Below the pieces are notes generated by a model that saw only the letters and a list, made by a program, of their open reading frames with translations, ran no database searches and was not told where the DNA came from. The position numbers and the translations under genes are program-made. From NCBI GenBank assembly GCA_947623505.1, contig CANQGT010000002.1:112922-176921 (forward strand): a DNA stretch of 64,000 nucleotides, written 5' to 3'. Below, in pieces: positions 1 to 8,473 of the stretch (within the stretch, counting starts at the first letter, position 1; every line of letters starts with the position of its first letter). Source of the DNA: an uncultured Clostridia bacterium (lineage in GTDB: Bacteria > Bacillota > Clostridia > Oscillospirales > Acutalibacteraceae).

Positions 1-1
1 G

Positions 2-30
2 CCCTCCGAATTTCACGTTCGGAGGGTTTT
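2..30 (+). terminator. Rho-independent terminator
   Basis: CCCTCCGAA-N7-TTCGGAGGG stem followed by TTTT. Confidence 0.75.
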
Positions 31-79
31 CAATTAACTGCGAGCCGTTTTGCCCCTTTCGGATTTTCGCCGTTCGCTT

Positions 80-2083
80 TTATTTCTTCTTTTTGTAATA
101 CATCGCTCTGAGGGAATTTGCTATCGCTATAAGGCAAACGCCCACGTCGCCGAAAACGGCGAGCCACATCGCGTTTTCATCGAATATGCCTATGGCGCAG
201 CCGATTATTATAAGAACTTTAACGCCTATGCTGAATATCACGTTTTCCTTTACGATTTTCATCGTCTTTTTCGCTATTGATCTTCCGACGGGGATTTTGG
301 AAAGACTGTCGCCCATAATAACGACGTCGGCGGCCTCTATCGCTATATCGGAGCCCGCCGCGCCCATCGCGATGCCGAGGTCGGCCTCGGCAAGCACCGG
401 AGCGTCGTTTATTCCGTCGCCGGCGTAAAAGACGGTCGGATTTCCGTTTTTCTTTATTTCGCGCACTTTTTCAACCTTTTCGTCGGGCAGCAGTTTCGCG
501 AAGTAGTCGTCTATCCCCGCCCTCGCGGCGATCTCCTTTGCTATCGGCTCCTTGTCTCCGGTGAGCATATACGTCTTAGCGACGCCCATATTTTTTAAAT
601 CGGATATCGCCTTTTTACTGTCGTATTTTATAAAATCGGCGAATACTATATCGCCCAAAAACTCATCGTCCGTGCAAAGGTAGATTGCCGTGCCTATCTT
701 TTTTGTTTCCGAAAACTCAACTCCCGCAAGCGCCATCATCTTTTCGTTTCCGGCATAGTATTTTTTACCGTTGATAACCGCCGAAACGCCCATTCCGGCG
801 TAATTTTTCGCGTCGGCCACCTCAAGCCCCTCGGCATATGTGCCGAACGCGAGCGAAACGGATTTCGCTATAGGGTGCGTGGAGTACCTTTCGCAGGCCG
901 CTATAAGCCCCAAAAGCTCGCGGTGCTCCACCTTGTTTTCGCAGTGGCAGTGAACGCATTCGCAGCTTACGTACTCAAATTTTCCGCTTGTTATCGTGCC
1001 CGTTTTGTCGAAAACGCCCGTGTCGCATTTGGCAAGCGTTTCAAGATAGGTGCTGCCCTTTATAAGCACGCCCTGCTTTGAGCAGGCTCCGATGCCCGCG
1101 AAAAACGTGAGCGGGATCGAAATAACGATTGCGCATGGGCAGGAGACGACAAGGGCGGAGAGCCCTCTGTACGCCCATTCCTTCCAGCTGCCGTCAAAAA
1201 ACAGGGGCGGTATCACAATGATAAGCAGCGCGATAAGGCAAACTATCGGCGTGTATATTCTCGCGAAGCGGCTTATGAATTTTTCCGCCGCGCTCTTTTT
1301 TTCGCCCGAATCCTCTATCATTTCAAGGATTCTTGCCACCGTTGATTCGTGATAACGCTTTTCCGCTCTGACAGTCAACGCGCCGTCCAGCGCCACGCTG
1401 CCGGAAAGCACCTTGCTCCCGGGCGAAACGGAAACGGGTATGCTCTCGCCCGTCAGAGCCGCCATATCGACCTCAGCGTTTCCGCTTACAACAACGCCGT
1501 CTATATCTATTCTCTGCCCGGGTTCAACGATAAATTCCTCGCCGACATTCACCTGCGCGGGATCGACCTCGGCCTTTTTTCCGCCCCTTATCACGCTTAC
1601 GGTTTGGGGCTTCATCCTCACCATTTCGGAAATGGATTTTCTGCTTTTTCCAACCGCGAGATCCTGCAAAAATTCGCCCACCGTGTAGAGAAGCACCACG
1701 GCGCACCCCTCAACGTATTCCCCAACGGCAAACGCGCCGATCGACGCTACGCTCATCAGAAAATTCTCGTTGAATACGTTGCCGTGAATAACTCCCTCCA
1801 CGGCCTCGCGGATTATGCCGAAGCCCACAACAAGATACGATACCGCGAAGCATATCATCGGAATATACGTGTTCAGCTGGGTAAATTCGCTTAATATGTA
1901 ACCGGCCGCGAGAAAAACGCCGCTGCATATTACCTTAAACAGAAATTCGCTTTTATTTACCTCTTCGCCGTGCTCGTGGTCGTGCCCGCAGCCGCAGCAG
2001 TCTCCGTGGTCGTGGTCGTGCTCGTGGCCGTGTTCGTGACACTCACCCGAACCTTTTGAAATTTTCTTTTTACCGTTTTCCAT
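80..2083 (-). CDS. P1B-type heavy-metal (Zn/Cd/Pb-like) translocating ATPase with His-rich N-terminus
   Basis: CPC motif (SCPCAIVISIPLTFF), DKTGT phosphorylation site, GDGINDAP, N-terminal HEHGHEHDHDHGDCCGCGHDHEH; likely start at MENGKKK (2083). Confidence 0.93.
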   Translation of the reverse strand: MENGKKKISKGSGECHEHGHEHDHDHGDCCGCGHDHEHGEEVNKSEFLFKVICSGVFLAAGYILSEFTQLNTYIPMICFAVSYLVVGFGIIREAVEGVIHGNVFNENFLMSVASIGAFAVGEYVEGCAVVLLYTVGEFLQDLAVGKSRKSISEMVRMKPQTVSVIRGGKKAEVDPAQVNVGEEFIVEPGQRIDIDGVVVSGNAEVDMAALTGESIPVSVSPGSKVLSGSVALDGALTVRAEKRYHESTVARILEMIEDSGEKKSAAEKFISRFARIYTPIVCLIALLIIVIPPLFFDGSWKEWAYRGLSALVVSCPCAIVISIPLTFFAGIGACSKQGVLIKGSTYLETLAKCDTGVFDKTGTITSGKFEYVSCECVHCHCENKVEHRELLGLIAACERYSTHPIAKSVSLAFGTYAEGLEVADAKNYAGMGVSAVINGKKYYAGNEKMMALAGVEFSETKKIGTAIYLCTDDEFLGDIVFADFIKYDSKKAISDLKNMGVAKTYMLTGDKEPIAKEIAARAGIDDYFAKLLPDEKVEKVREIKKNGNPTVFYAGDGINDAPVLAEADLGIAMGAAGSDIAIEAADVVIMGDSLSKIPVGRSIAKKTMKIVKENVIFSIGVKVLIIIGCAIGIFDENAMWLAVFGDVGVCLIAIANSLRAMYYKKKK

Positions 2084-2088
2084 ATCTC

Positions 2089-2373
2089 TCACTCCTCTAT
2101 GTGCTCTATGCCGCAATTTATTATTGTTTTTACATGGTCGTCCGAAAGGGAATAAACCATCTGTTTCCCGTCACGCCGGTATTTCACAAGATGATTTTGC
2201 TTAAGTATTCTCAGCTGGTGGGAAACCGCCGTTTGGCTTACGCCCGTGGCCGCCGTTATTTCGGTGACGTTCAGCTCCTTTTCAAACAGCGAACAAAGCA
2301 CCTTTATCCTTGTGGAATCCGAAAAAATCTTGAACAAATCGGAAAGATCGTAGATCTGCTCCTCATCAAACAT
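2089..2373 (-). CDS. ArsR/SmtB-family metalloregulator
   Basis: winged-helix ArsR sequence (FKIFSDSTRIKVLCSLFEKELNVTEITAATGVSQTAVSHQLRILK), directly upstream of the P1B-ATPase. Confidence 0.92.
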   Translation of the reverse strand: MFDEEQIYDLSDLFKIFSDSTRIKVLCSLFEKELNVTEITAATGVSQTAVSHQLRILKQNHLVKYRRDGKQMVYSLSDDHVKTIINCGIEHIEE

Positions 2374-2390
2374 TTTTTCACCCTCTTTTC

Positions 2391-2410
2391 ATATGAATGT
2401 TTGTTCATAT
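2391..2410. promoter_or_regulatory. ArsR/SmtB-type operator (7-6-7 inverted repeat)
   Basis: ATATGAA-TGTTTG-TTCATAT just upstream of the ArsR start codon; overlaps the palindrome GTTCATATGAAC (2403-2414). Confidence 0.75.
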
Positions 2411-2422
2411 GAACATTATATG

Positions 2423-3103
2423 CTATTTATCAAACAATGTCAATACCCCTTTTGAGTCAACGGTGCCCAAAAATATATTTTTCACCTCTTTGCCCTGTTG
2501 CTTTACTCTGCGTATCAGGTCTTTTCTCGTTATTCCCGCGTCTTTCAAATCGCCGTCCATAATAACTCCGTCCATAATCACGTTTACGGTGAGCCCCTCG
2601 CTTTCGGGCGAAAAATTAAAATCCTTGGGATTGAGCGGCCTTTTCTGCGCCGTGGGCATAAAGCTGATGCTTCCCTTTGTTTCCATTATGGCATATTCAA
2701 TATCGGAAATGTTGAAATATCCCGATACCCTTGCGGAGGAAAGCAGATCGTTGAGCTCAAGCCGCGCTTTTTTAAGATTTTTTCTTATTATTTTACCTTT
2801 ATATATAAGCACTATCGGCGCGCCGGAAATAAGACGGCGGGCAAAAATGCTTTTTTGCGAAAAGAAGGAAAACGCCACGTCGAAAAACGCGTAAATCACC
2901 ATAACCGTTACGCCCTTCCACCATTCCAAATCTATGTTGGTTGACATTTCGGCGGCAACGGAGCCTATGGTAATGCCGACAACGTAGTCGAAAAAAGAAA
3001 GCTCTGAAATCGCGCGGTAACCCATTATTTTTGAAAGAACGAACAAAACGGCAAACGATACGACGCTCAATACAATAATTTGCAGAAATTCCATTACATA
3101 CAC
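2423..3103 (-). CDS. DUF421 (YetF/YcaP-like) membrane protein
   Basis: N-terminal TM segments, KIMGYRAISELSFFDYVVGITIGSVAAEMS, VIMDGVIMDGDL. Confidence 0.85.
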   Translation of the reverse strand: MYVMEFLQIIVLSVVSFAVLFVLSKIMGYRAISELSFFDYVVGITIGSVAAEMSTNIDLEWWKGVTVMVIYAFFDVAFSFFSQKSIFARRLISGAPIVLIYKGKIIRKNLKKARLELNDLLSSARVSGYFNISDIEYAIMETKGSISFMPTAQKRPLNPKDFNFSPESEGLTVNVIMDGVIMDGDLKDAGITRKDLIRRVKQQGKEVKNIFLGTVDSKGVLTLFDK

Positions 3104-3191
3104 CTCTGTAATATATTTAACAAAAACTCTATTTTAATTTATGTTAAAATATGTTATAATTCAGATAACGGCGGACTTGCGAGGTGTTTTG

Positions 3192-3797
3192 ATGGGAAAA
3201 ATCGGTGTGAAAGCGGCAATTTTCGGATTGTTTTGCAATTTTGCCCTTTTTCTTACAAAGCTCTATATCGGAATAAGCACAAATTCGCTTGTGATATACT
3301 GCGACTCGATAAACAACCTCGGCGATATGCTTTCCTGCGCCGTCGCGTTTTTGGGATTTTTATTTGTGATGAAATGCGGCGAAAAAAAAGGGGAGCGCAT
3401 TCAGTCGCTATGCTCGTTCGTCATAGGCATAATAGTTGCCGTTACCGGCTTTTACTGCGTATATTCGGGGCTTGAAAGGATAATCTATCCCCTGCCGGTT
3501 TCGTATTCCTCAAGATACGCTCTGTTGATTCTCGCCACCGCTTTGGTAAAGCTCTTTATGGGCGGCGTTTATACGGCGCTCAACAGGCGCTCTTCTTCAC
3601 CCGTTTTAAAGGTTATGATTCTTGACTCGTTTCTCGATTTCGGAATAACGCTTGCGGCGATTTTCGGATTTTATCTTGTAAAAAGGCTCAATTTCGCCGT
3701 TGACGGGGTTTTCGGAATAACGATAGGCACGGTCATATCGGTTTCTTCAATAAAAACCGTCTGCGAGCAGACAAAAAATCTTATAGCTGAGGGGTAA
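3192..3797 (+). CDS. cation diffusion facilitator-like membrane protein (N-terminal part)
   Basis: KAAIFGLFCNFALFLTKLYIGISTNSLVIYCDSINNLGDMLSCAVAFLG resembles CDF TM1-TM2; start at ATG 3192 after GAGGTG. Confidence 0.7.
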   Translation: MGKIGVKAAIFGLFCNFALFLTKLYIGISTNSLVIYCDSINNLGDMLSCAVAFLGFLFVMKCGEKKGERIQSLCSFVIGIIVAVTGFYCVYSGLERIIYPLPVSYSSRYALLILATALVKLFMGGVYTALNRRSSSPVLKVMILDSFLDFGITLAAIFGFYLVKRLNFAVDGVFGITIGTVISVSSIKTVCEQTKNLIAEG

Positions 3798-3802
3798 TTT
3801 TT

Positions 3803-5032
3803 ATGAAAGTCAAAACAAAAAAGAGAGGCAAAACCGCGCTTATCGTGATAGGCTGCATAATCGGAGTTTTGATTGTGGCGGCCGGAGTTTGCGCGCTCGT
3901 GAGCTTCATCGGCTTAAAGTCGAATCAGAACTTCATCGAAACGCTTGAGCCGGTTAAGTATGAAAACCAGCTCGTTCCGTCCTTCGACGAGGACGGGAAC
4001 TACGCCTTTACGACCGACGGTGATTTTCGCGTTATGCAGCTTACGGACGTTCATATCGGCGGCGGCTTTATGAGCATTAAAAAGGATTCGCTCGCGATAA
4101 ACGCCGTGGCGGCTATGGTGGCGGAGGAAAAGCCGGATCTCGTTGTCGTTTCGGGCGACGTTACCTTCGGCGTTCCGTTTATGGCGGGCACGTTCAACAA
4201 CAAGCTCTCGGCTCAGCTTTTCGCGGGGCTTATGGAGAGACTCGGCGTTTACTGGTGCCCCGTTTTCGGCAATCACGATTCGGAGGCGCACAATTATTAC
4301 TCACGCGATGAGATAGGCGCGCTCTACGCCGGAAACGAATACCCGCACTGCCTGTTTCAGGCCGGACCGGATGACATATACGGCTGCGGGAATTACATTG
4401 TAAACGTTAAAAACACGGCGGGAAAAATCGTTCAGAGCCTATTTATGATAGATTCAAACGATTACATAAACGGCGGTATAATAGACAGCCTCACCTGGAA
4501 ATACGACTGCATACACAAGGATCAGATAAACTGGTATAAGGATCAGGTGAAACTGCTTACCGAAAGAAACGGCGGAACCGTTCCGAAATCCCTCGCGTTT
4601 TTCCATATTCCGCTTGTTGAATACAGGGACGCGTGGAAAGAATACGCCGACAACGGCTTTAAGGACACGGAAAACGTCAAATATTACGACGGCAAGGTCG
4701 GCGAGCCCGACAGCGCCATCTTCTGCTCCGAAATCAACAGCGGTTTCTTTGACGCGGTTTTGCAGGCAGGCTCCACTCAGGGAATATTCTGCGGCCACGA
4801 CCACCTCAACAATTTTTCGCTCGATTATAAAGGCGTGCGCCTCACCTACGGCTATTCGATAGATTATCTCGCTTACGCCGGCATAGCGAAATTCGGCGCT
4901 CAGCGCGGCTGCACGATGATAACCGTTTCGCCCGACGGCGGATTTTCGCCCGTTCACGAAAATTACTATCAGGAAAAATACGTTCCCGCGAGGGATAAGG
5001 AAGCCGTTACAATGGAGGATTACGCTTCATAA
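3803..5032 (+). CDS. metallophosphoesterase with N-terminal TM anchor
   Basis: calcineurin-like motifs: MQLTDVHIGG, VVVSGDVTFG, PVFGNHDSE, GIFCGHDHLNN. Confidence 0.9.
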   Translation: MKVKTKKRGKTALIVIGCIIGVLIVAAGVCALVSFIGLKSNQNFIETLEPVKYENQLVPSFDEDGNYAFTTDGDFRVMQLTDVHIGGGFMSIKKDSLAINAVAAMVAEEKPDLVVVSGDVTFGVPFMAGTFNNKLSAQLFAGLMERLGVYWCPVFGNHDSEAHNYYSRDEIGALYAGNEYPHCLFQAGPDDIYGCGNYIVNVKNTAGKIVQSLFMIDSNDYINGGIIDSLTWKYDCIHKDQINWYKDQVKLLTERNGGTVPKSLAFFHIPLVEYRDAWKEYADNGFKDTENVKYYDGKVGEPDSAIFCSEINSGFFDAVLQAGSTQGIFCGHDHLNNFSLDYKGVRLTYGYSIDYLAYAGIAKFGAQRGCTMITVSPDGGFSPVHENYYQEKYVPARDKEAVTMEDYAS

Positions 5033-5041
5033 ATAAAGCTA

Positions 5042-5070
5042 TTGACATTTCGCGCGAGCGGTCATATAAT
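5042..5070 (+). promoter_or_regulatory. sigma-A-like promoter for the FMN riboswitch/ribU transcript
   Basis: TTGACA (5042-5047), 17-bp spacer, TATAAT (5065-5070). Confidence 0.8.
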
Positions 5071-5083
5071 AAATTTACAAAAT

Positions 5084-5199
5084 ATTTTCGGGGCGGGGTG
5101 AAATTCCCCACCGGCAGTAAAGTCTGCGAACCGCAACAAAGTTGCGGCCGAATCGGTGAAATTCCGATACCGACGGTCAAAGTCCGGACGAGAGAAAAT
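5084..5199 (+). ncRNA. FMN riboswitch (RFN element)
   Basis: GGGGCGGGGTGAAATTCCCCACCGGCAGTAAAG...GCGAACCGC...ATCGGTGAAATTCCGATACCGACGGTCAAAGTCCGGACGAGAGAAAAT; P1 ATTTTC/GAAAAT. Confidence 0.95.
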
Positions 5200-5237
5200 G
5201 TTAAAGGCCAACGGCCTTAGTAAGTCAGAACATTTGC

Positions 5238-5268
5238 GCCCCCGGTATTTTCCGGGGGCTTCTCTTTT
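5238..5268 (+). terminator. riboswitch expression-platform terminator
   Basis: GCCCCCGG-TATTTT-CCGGGGGC followed by TTCTCTTTT, upstream of ribU. Confidence 0.8.
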
Positions 5269-5289
5269 GCCCTAAAAGGAGAAAATTTT

Positions 5290-5898
5290 ATGCAGACTAC
5301 AAAAAAAAGACAAGGCGCCGTCACCGTAACCACCGTCGCCCTATTGACCGCCGTTGCCGCGGTTCTTCAGTACGTAGAGGTGCCGATACCGATAATGCCG
5401 TCCTTTATCAAGCTTGATTTTTCGGATCTGCCGGAGCTTATAGGCGCTTTTGTATGCGGTCCGGTTTACGGCGTTATCATCGCTTTTTTAAAAAACCTTA
5501 TCCATATTTTGGCGGGCTCAAGCGGAGCCGTCGGCGAGCTTTCAAATTTCGTTTTGGGCGCCTCTTTTGCCTTTTCCGCCGGAATGATTTACAAAAAAAG
5601 GCCGAATCTGACGGGCGCAGTATTAGCGGGAATATTCGCGTCGCTTATAATGGGCGCCGTCTCCCTGCCCCTCAATTACTTCGTTATCTATCCGCTTTAT
5701 TACAGCGTTATGGGCTTTCCGCAGGAGGCTATTCTTGAAATGTATCAACTTATTCTGCCTTCCGTAAAATCAATAGCGCAGGCGCTTTTGATATTCAACG
5801 TGCCGTTCACGGTGGTAAAGGGGCTTATCTGCGCCGCCGTGACCGCCGCGGTTTACAAGCCTCTGCACGCGCTTGTGCCGTCATTTCGCAGGCAATGA
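5290..5898 (+). CDS. ribU: ECF transporter S component, riboflavin-specific
   Basis: multi-TM protein with KLDFSDLPELIGAFVCGPVYGVIIAFLKNLIH; downstream of FMN riboswitch. Confidence 0.9.
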   Translation: MQTTKKRQGAVTVTTVALLTAVAAVLQYVEVPIPIMPSFIKLDFSDLPELIGAFVCGPVYGVIIAFLKNLIHILAGSSGAVGELSNFVLGASFAFSAGMIYKKRPNLTGAVLAGIFASLIMGAVSLPLNYFVIYPLYYSVMGFPQEAILEMYQLILPSVKSIAQALLIFNVPFTVVKGLICAAVTAAVYKPLHALVPSFRRQ

Positions 5899-6015
5899 GC
5901 CTTAAATAAATAATTTTTATAATTGCTATTTTCACCGCCTTGTTGTATAATATCTACAAACGGGCGGCGAGCGGCCGCTTTCCGCCCGAATTTTATGTGT
6001 ATTGGAGAGAAAAAA

Positions 6016-6951
6016 ATGCCACTTGTAACAACAAAGGAAATGTTTGAAAAAGCATATAACGGCGGATACGCCGTCGGCGCTTTCAACGTAAATAATATGG
6101 AAATCGTTCAGGGAATAACCCGCGCCGCCAAAAAGCTGAACGCGCCCGTTATTCTTCAGTGCTCCGCCGGAGCGCGCAAGTACGCCTCTCACGGCTATCT
6201 TGTGGCCATGGTAAAGGCCGCCGCGGAGGAGACAGGGCTTCCGATAGCACTTCACCTTGACCACGGCCCCGATTTTGAGACCTGCAAATCCTGCATAGAC
6301 GGCGGATTTACCTCCGTTATGATAGACGGTTCCTCCCGCCCTTACGAAGAGAATATAGCGATAACAAAGCAGGTTGTGGATTACGCCCACGCCAACGGCG
6401 TTGTTGTTGAGGGCGAGCTCGGCACCCTTGCCGGAATAGAGGACGACGTTAAGGTGGATTCGGACGCCGCCTCATATACCCGCCCCGAAGAGGTTATAGA
6501 TTTCGTTTCGCGCACCGGCGTGGATTCGCTCGCTATCGCGATAGGCACGTCTCACGGCGCGTATAAATTCAAGCCCGGCCAAAAGCCGCAGCTTCGTTTT
6601 GATATTCTCCGGGCGATAGAGAAAAAACTGCCCGGATTCCCGATTGTTCTTCACGGCGCGTCCTCGGTCAATCAGGAGCATATCAAAATGATAAACGAGT
6701 TCGGCGGCGAAATGCCCGATGCTATCGGTATCCCCGAGGATATGCTGCGCAAGGCGGCTTCGATGGCCGTTTGCAAAATAAACGTGGATTCGGATATAAG
6801 AATCGCTATGACGGCGGCGCTTCGCAAGCATCTCAGCGAAAATCCGAAGCATTTTGACCCGAGGCAGTATCTCACCCCCGCGCGCGACCTCATCGAGGAG
6901 GTAGTCGCTCACAAGATCGAAGTTGTTTTCGGCTCCAAGGATAAAGCGTAA
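6016..6951 (+). CDS. fba: class II fructose-bisphosphate aldolase
   Basis: MPLVTTKEMFEKAYNGGYAVGAFNVNNMEIVQ, LHLDHG, GEIG-like GELGTLAG, VLHGASSV; start at 6016 after GGAGAG. Confidence 0.93.
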   Translation: MPLVTTKEMFEKAYNGGYAVGAFNVNNMEIVQGITRAAKKLNAPVILQCSAGARKYASHGYLVAMVKAAAEETGLPIALHLDHGPDFETCKSCIDGGFTSVMIDGSSRPYEENIAITKQVVDYAHANGVVVEGELGTLAGIEDDVKVDSDAASYTRPEEVIDFVSRTGVDSLAIAIGTSHGAYKFKPGQKPQLRFDILRAIEKKLPGFPIVLHGASSVNQEHIKMINEFGGEMPDAIGIPEDMLRKAASMAVCKINVDSDIRIAMTAALRKHLSENPKHFDPRQYLTPARDLIEEVVAHKIEVVFGSKDKA

Positions 6952-6970
6952 TCAAAAATTTTAAAAGTAA

Positions 6971-7010
6971 AAAAATCCCGCTTCGCGAAGAAACGGGATT
7001 TTTGTTTTTT
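6971..7010 (+). terminator. Rho-independent terminator
   Basis: AATCCCG...CGGGATT hairpin with inner CTTCGCGAAG, followed by TTTGTTTTTT. Confidence 0.8.
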
Positions 7011-7123
7011 TCTAAAAAAATTTATGAATAACATTATTTAAAAGTTTTATTTTTCCCACGAAATCAAAAAATAATACTGCACGGCAAAAAACCGTGAAAA
7101 ATTTTAAGCGAGGAATGGTTAAT

Positions 7124-7300
7124 ATGAAAAAGAAAACGGCAAACGTAATAAAAAGCCTCGGCGTGGTTATGGCCGTCGGTTCTGTTGTCGCCGCGGCAAC
7201 GGCATCTATGGGGCAAAACAGCGGCAGCGCCAAAAAGACCATGCAAAAAGCCGTAAACAAGGTTTCCGATTTTGTGGACACGGTTTCCGCTATGATGTGA
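7124..7300 (+). CDS. small protein with hydrophobic N-terminal segment, function unknown
   Basis: MKKKTANVIKSLGVVMAVGSVVAAATASMGQNSGSAKKTMQKAVNKVSDFVDTVSAMM; flanked by a terminator and a convergent gene. Confidence 0.6.
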   Translation: MKKKTANVIKSLGVVMAVGSVVAAATASMGQNSGSAKKTMQKAVNKVSDFVDTVSAMM

Positions 7301-7356
7301 GGCGCCCGAAAGTAATCTTGTTTAAAGCGGCGGCTCACGCCGCCGCCTACATATTT

Positions 7357-8280
7357 TTATTTTTCAAAATAATTTTTGATTTGCTTTTTCGATTTTTCCG
7401 AAACGGAGGCGTTTTCGTATTCCGGCGCAACGGAATACACCTCGATTCCCGAAGTCTCCGAAGAGAGCACCTTCAGATCGTCCTCGCTGTTATTGTAATC
7501 GTTTATCGTGATATTCGTCTTTGAATTTTTGATGAGCGCCGAAAAAAGCTTTTCCCTTTTTTCGTAATTTTCCGAATTTATCTGCTGAGAAAGCGACGTG
7601 AGTATAATCTCGTTCGCGACGTTGTAGTTTTTGATTTCAAGATAATATCTTATCAGCTTTGAAACAAGGCTTCCGTCCACCGTTTGGCTTCCCTCTTTAA
7701 GCTTTATATTAAAGCCGTAAACGGAGGTGTCCTTATATCTTATATCGCTCAGCACAACATAATTTATGCTTCCCATCTCGTCAAACATATTACCGTAATC
7801 GTTAAGCGTTTCGTCTATATAATAATCTATTTTTATGCCGAAAAGCGTTTTGGCGGCGTTCATAACGTTTCCCGCTCCGCCCTCTTTGTAAATCTGAGAA
7901 AAGTTTTTGCCCTGAACCTGCGTTTTTGCGTCAAGCGTGCAGACCTTATACCCGAGCGAATCCATATCCGTCTGAATAAGCGAGCAAAAATAAAGCTCCT
8001 GCGTATCGGGATTGTTGACGGTGAACAAAAAATTTGTTTTTCCGCTCACATTCGGCAAAATATCTTCCTGCGTTTTTTCGCTTTCGACAAGATTTTCCGG
8101 CGCAAAAAATTTTTTAACCGAAAAATCGTATTTTATACCGACTATCAAGAAAAAAACGCCGGTAAACGCAACCGTAAAAGCAAGCAAAACAAGCAGTATC
8201 TTCTGCTCCATATCCGATTTTACTTTTACGGACGGGATATATATATCGCCCCTGTTTTTAAAAAACCGCAGAAAAACCAC
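7357..8280 (-). CDS. membrane-anchored LCP (LytR-CpsA-Psr)-like protein, divergent
   Basis: single N-terminal TM; layout DSLGYKVCTLDAKTQ...GGAGNVMNAAKTLFGIKIDYYIDETLNDYGNMFDEMGSINYVVL...VDGSLVSKLIRYY resembles the LCP core; start uncertain (GTG 8280 or ATG 8211). Confidence 0.55.
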   Translation of the reverse strand: MVFLRFFKNRGDIYIPSVKVKSDMEQKILLVLLAFTVAFTGVFFLIVGIKYDFSVKKFFAPENLVESEKTQEDILPNVSGKTNFLFTVNNPDTQELYFCSLIQTDMDSLGYKVCTLDAKTQVQGKNFSQIYKEGGAGNVMNAAKTLFGIKIDYYIDETLNDYGNMFDEMGSINYVVLSDIRYKDTSVYGFNIKLKEGSQTVDGSLVSKLIRYYLEIKNYNVANEIILTSLSQQINSENYEKREKLFSALIKNSKTNITINDYNNSEDDLKVLSSETSGIEVYSVAPEYENASVSEKSKKQIKNYFEK

Positions 8281-8473
8281 CTCTTTTTCGCGTTTTATAT
8301 ATTATACAATATCAAAATTTATAAAACAAGACGCTTATTATAATTGTTTACATATAAATTTAAATATATTATATTATTTAAGTATTGAATAACAGAACAT
8401 AAAATGCTATAATATTTTATTATATCGCAGTTTTGAATTGTTTTTCTTTTTTATATATGGGAGAGGTAAAAAA

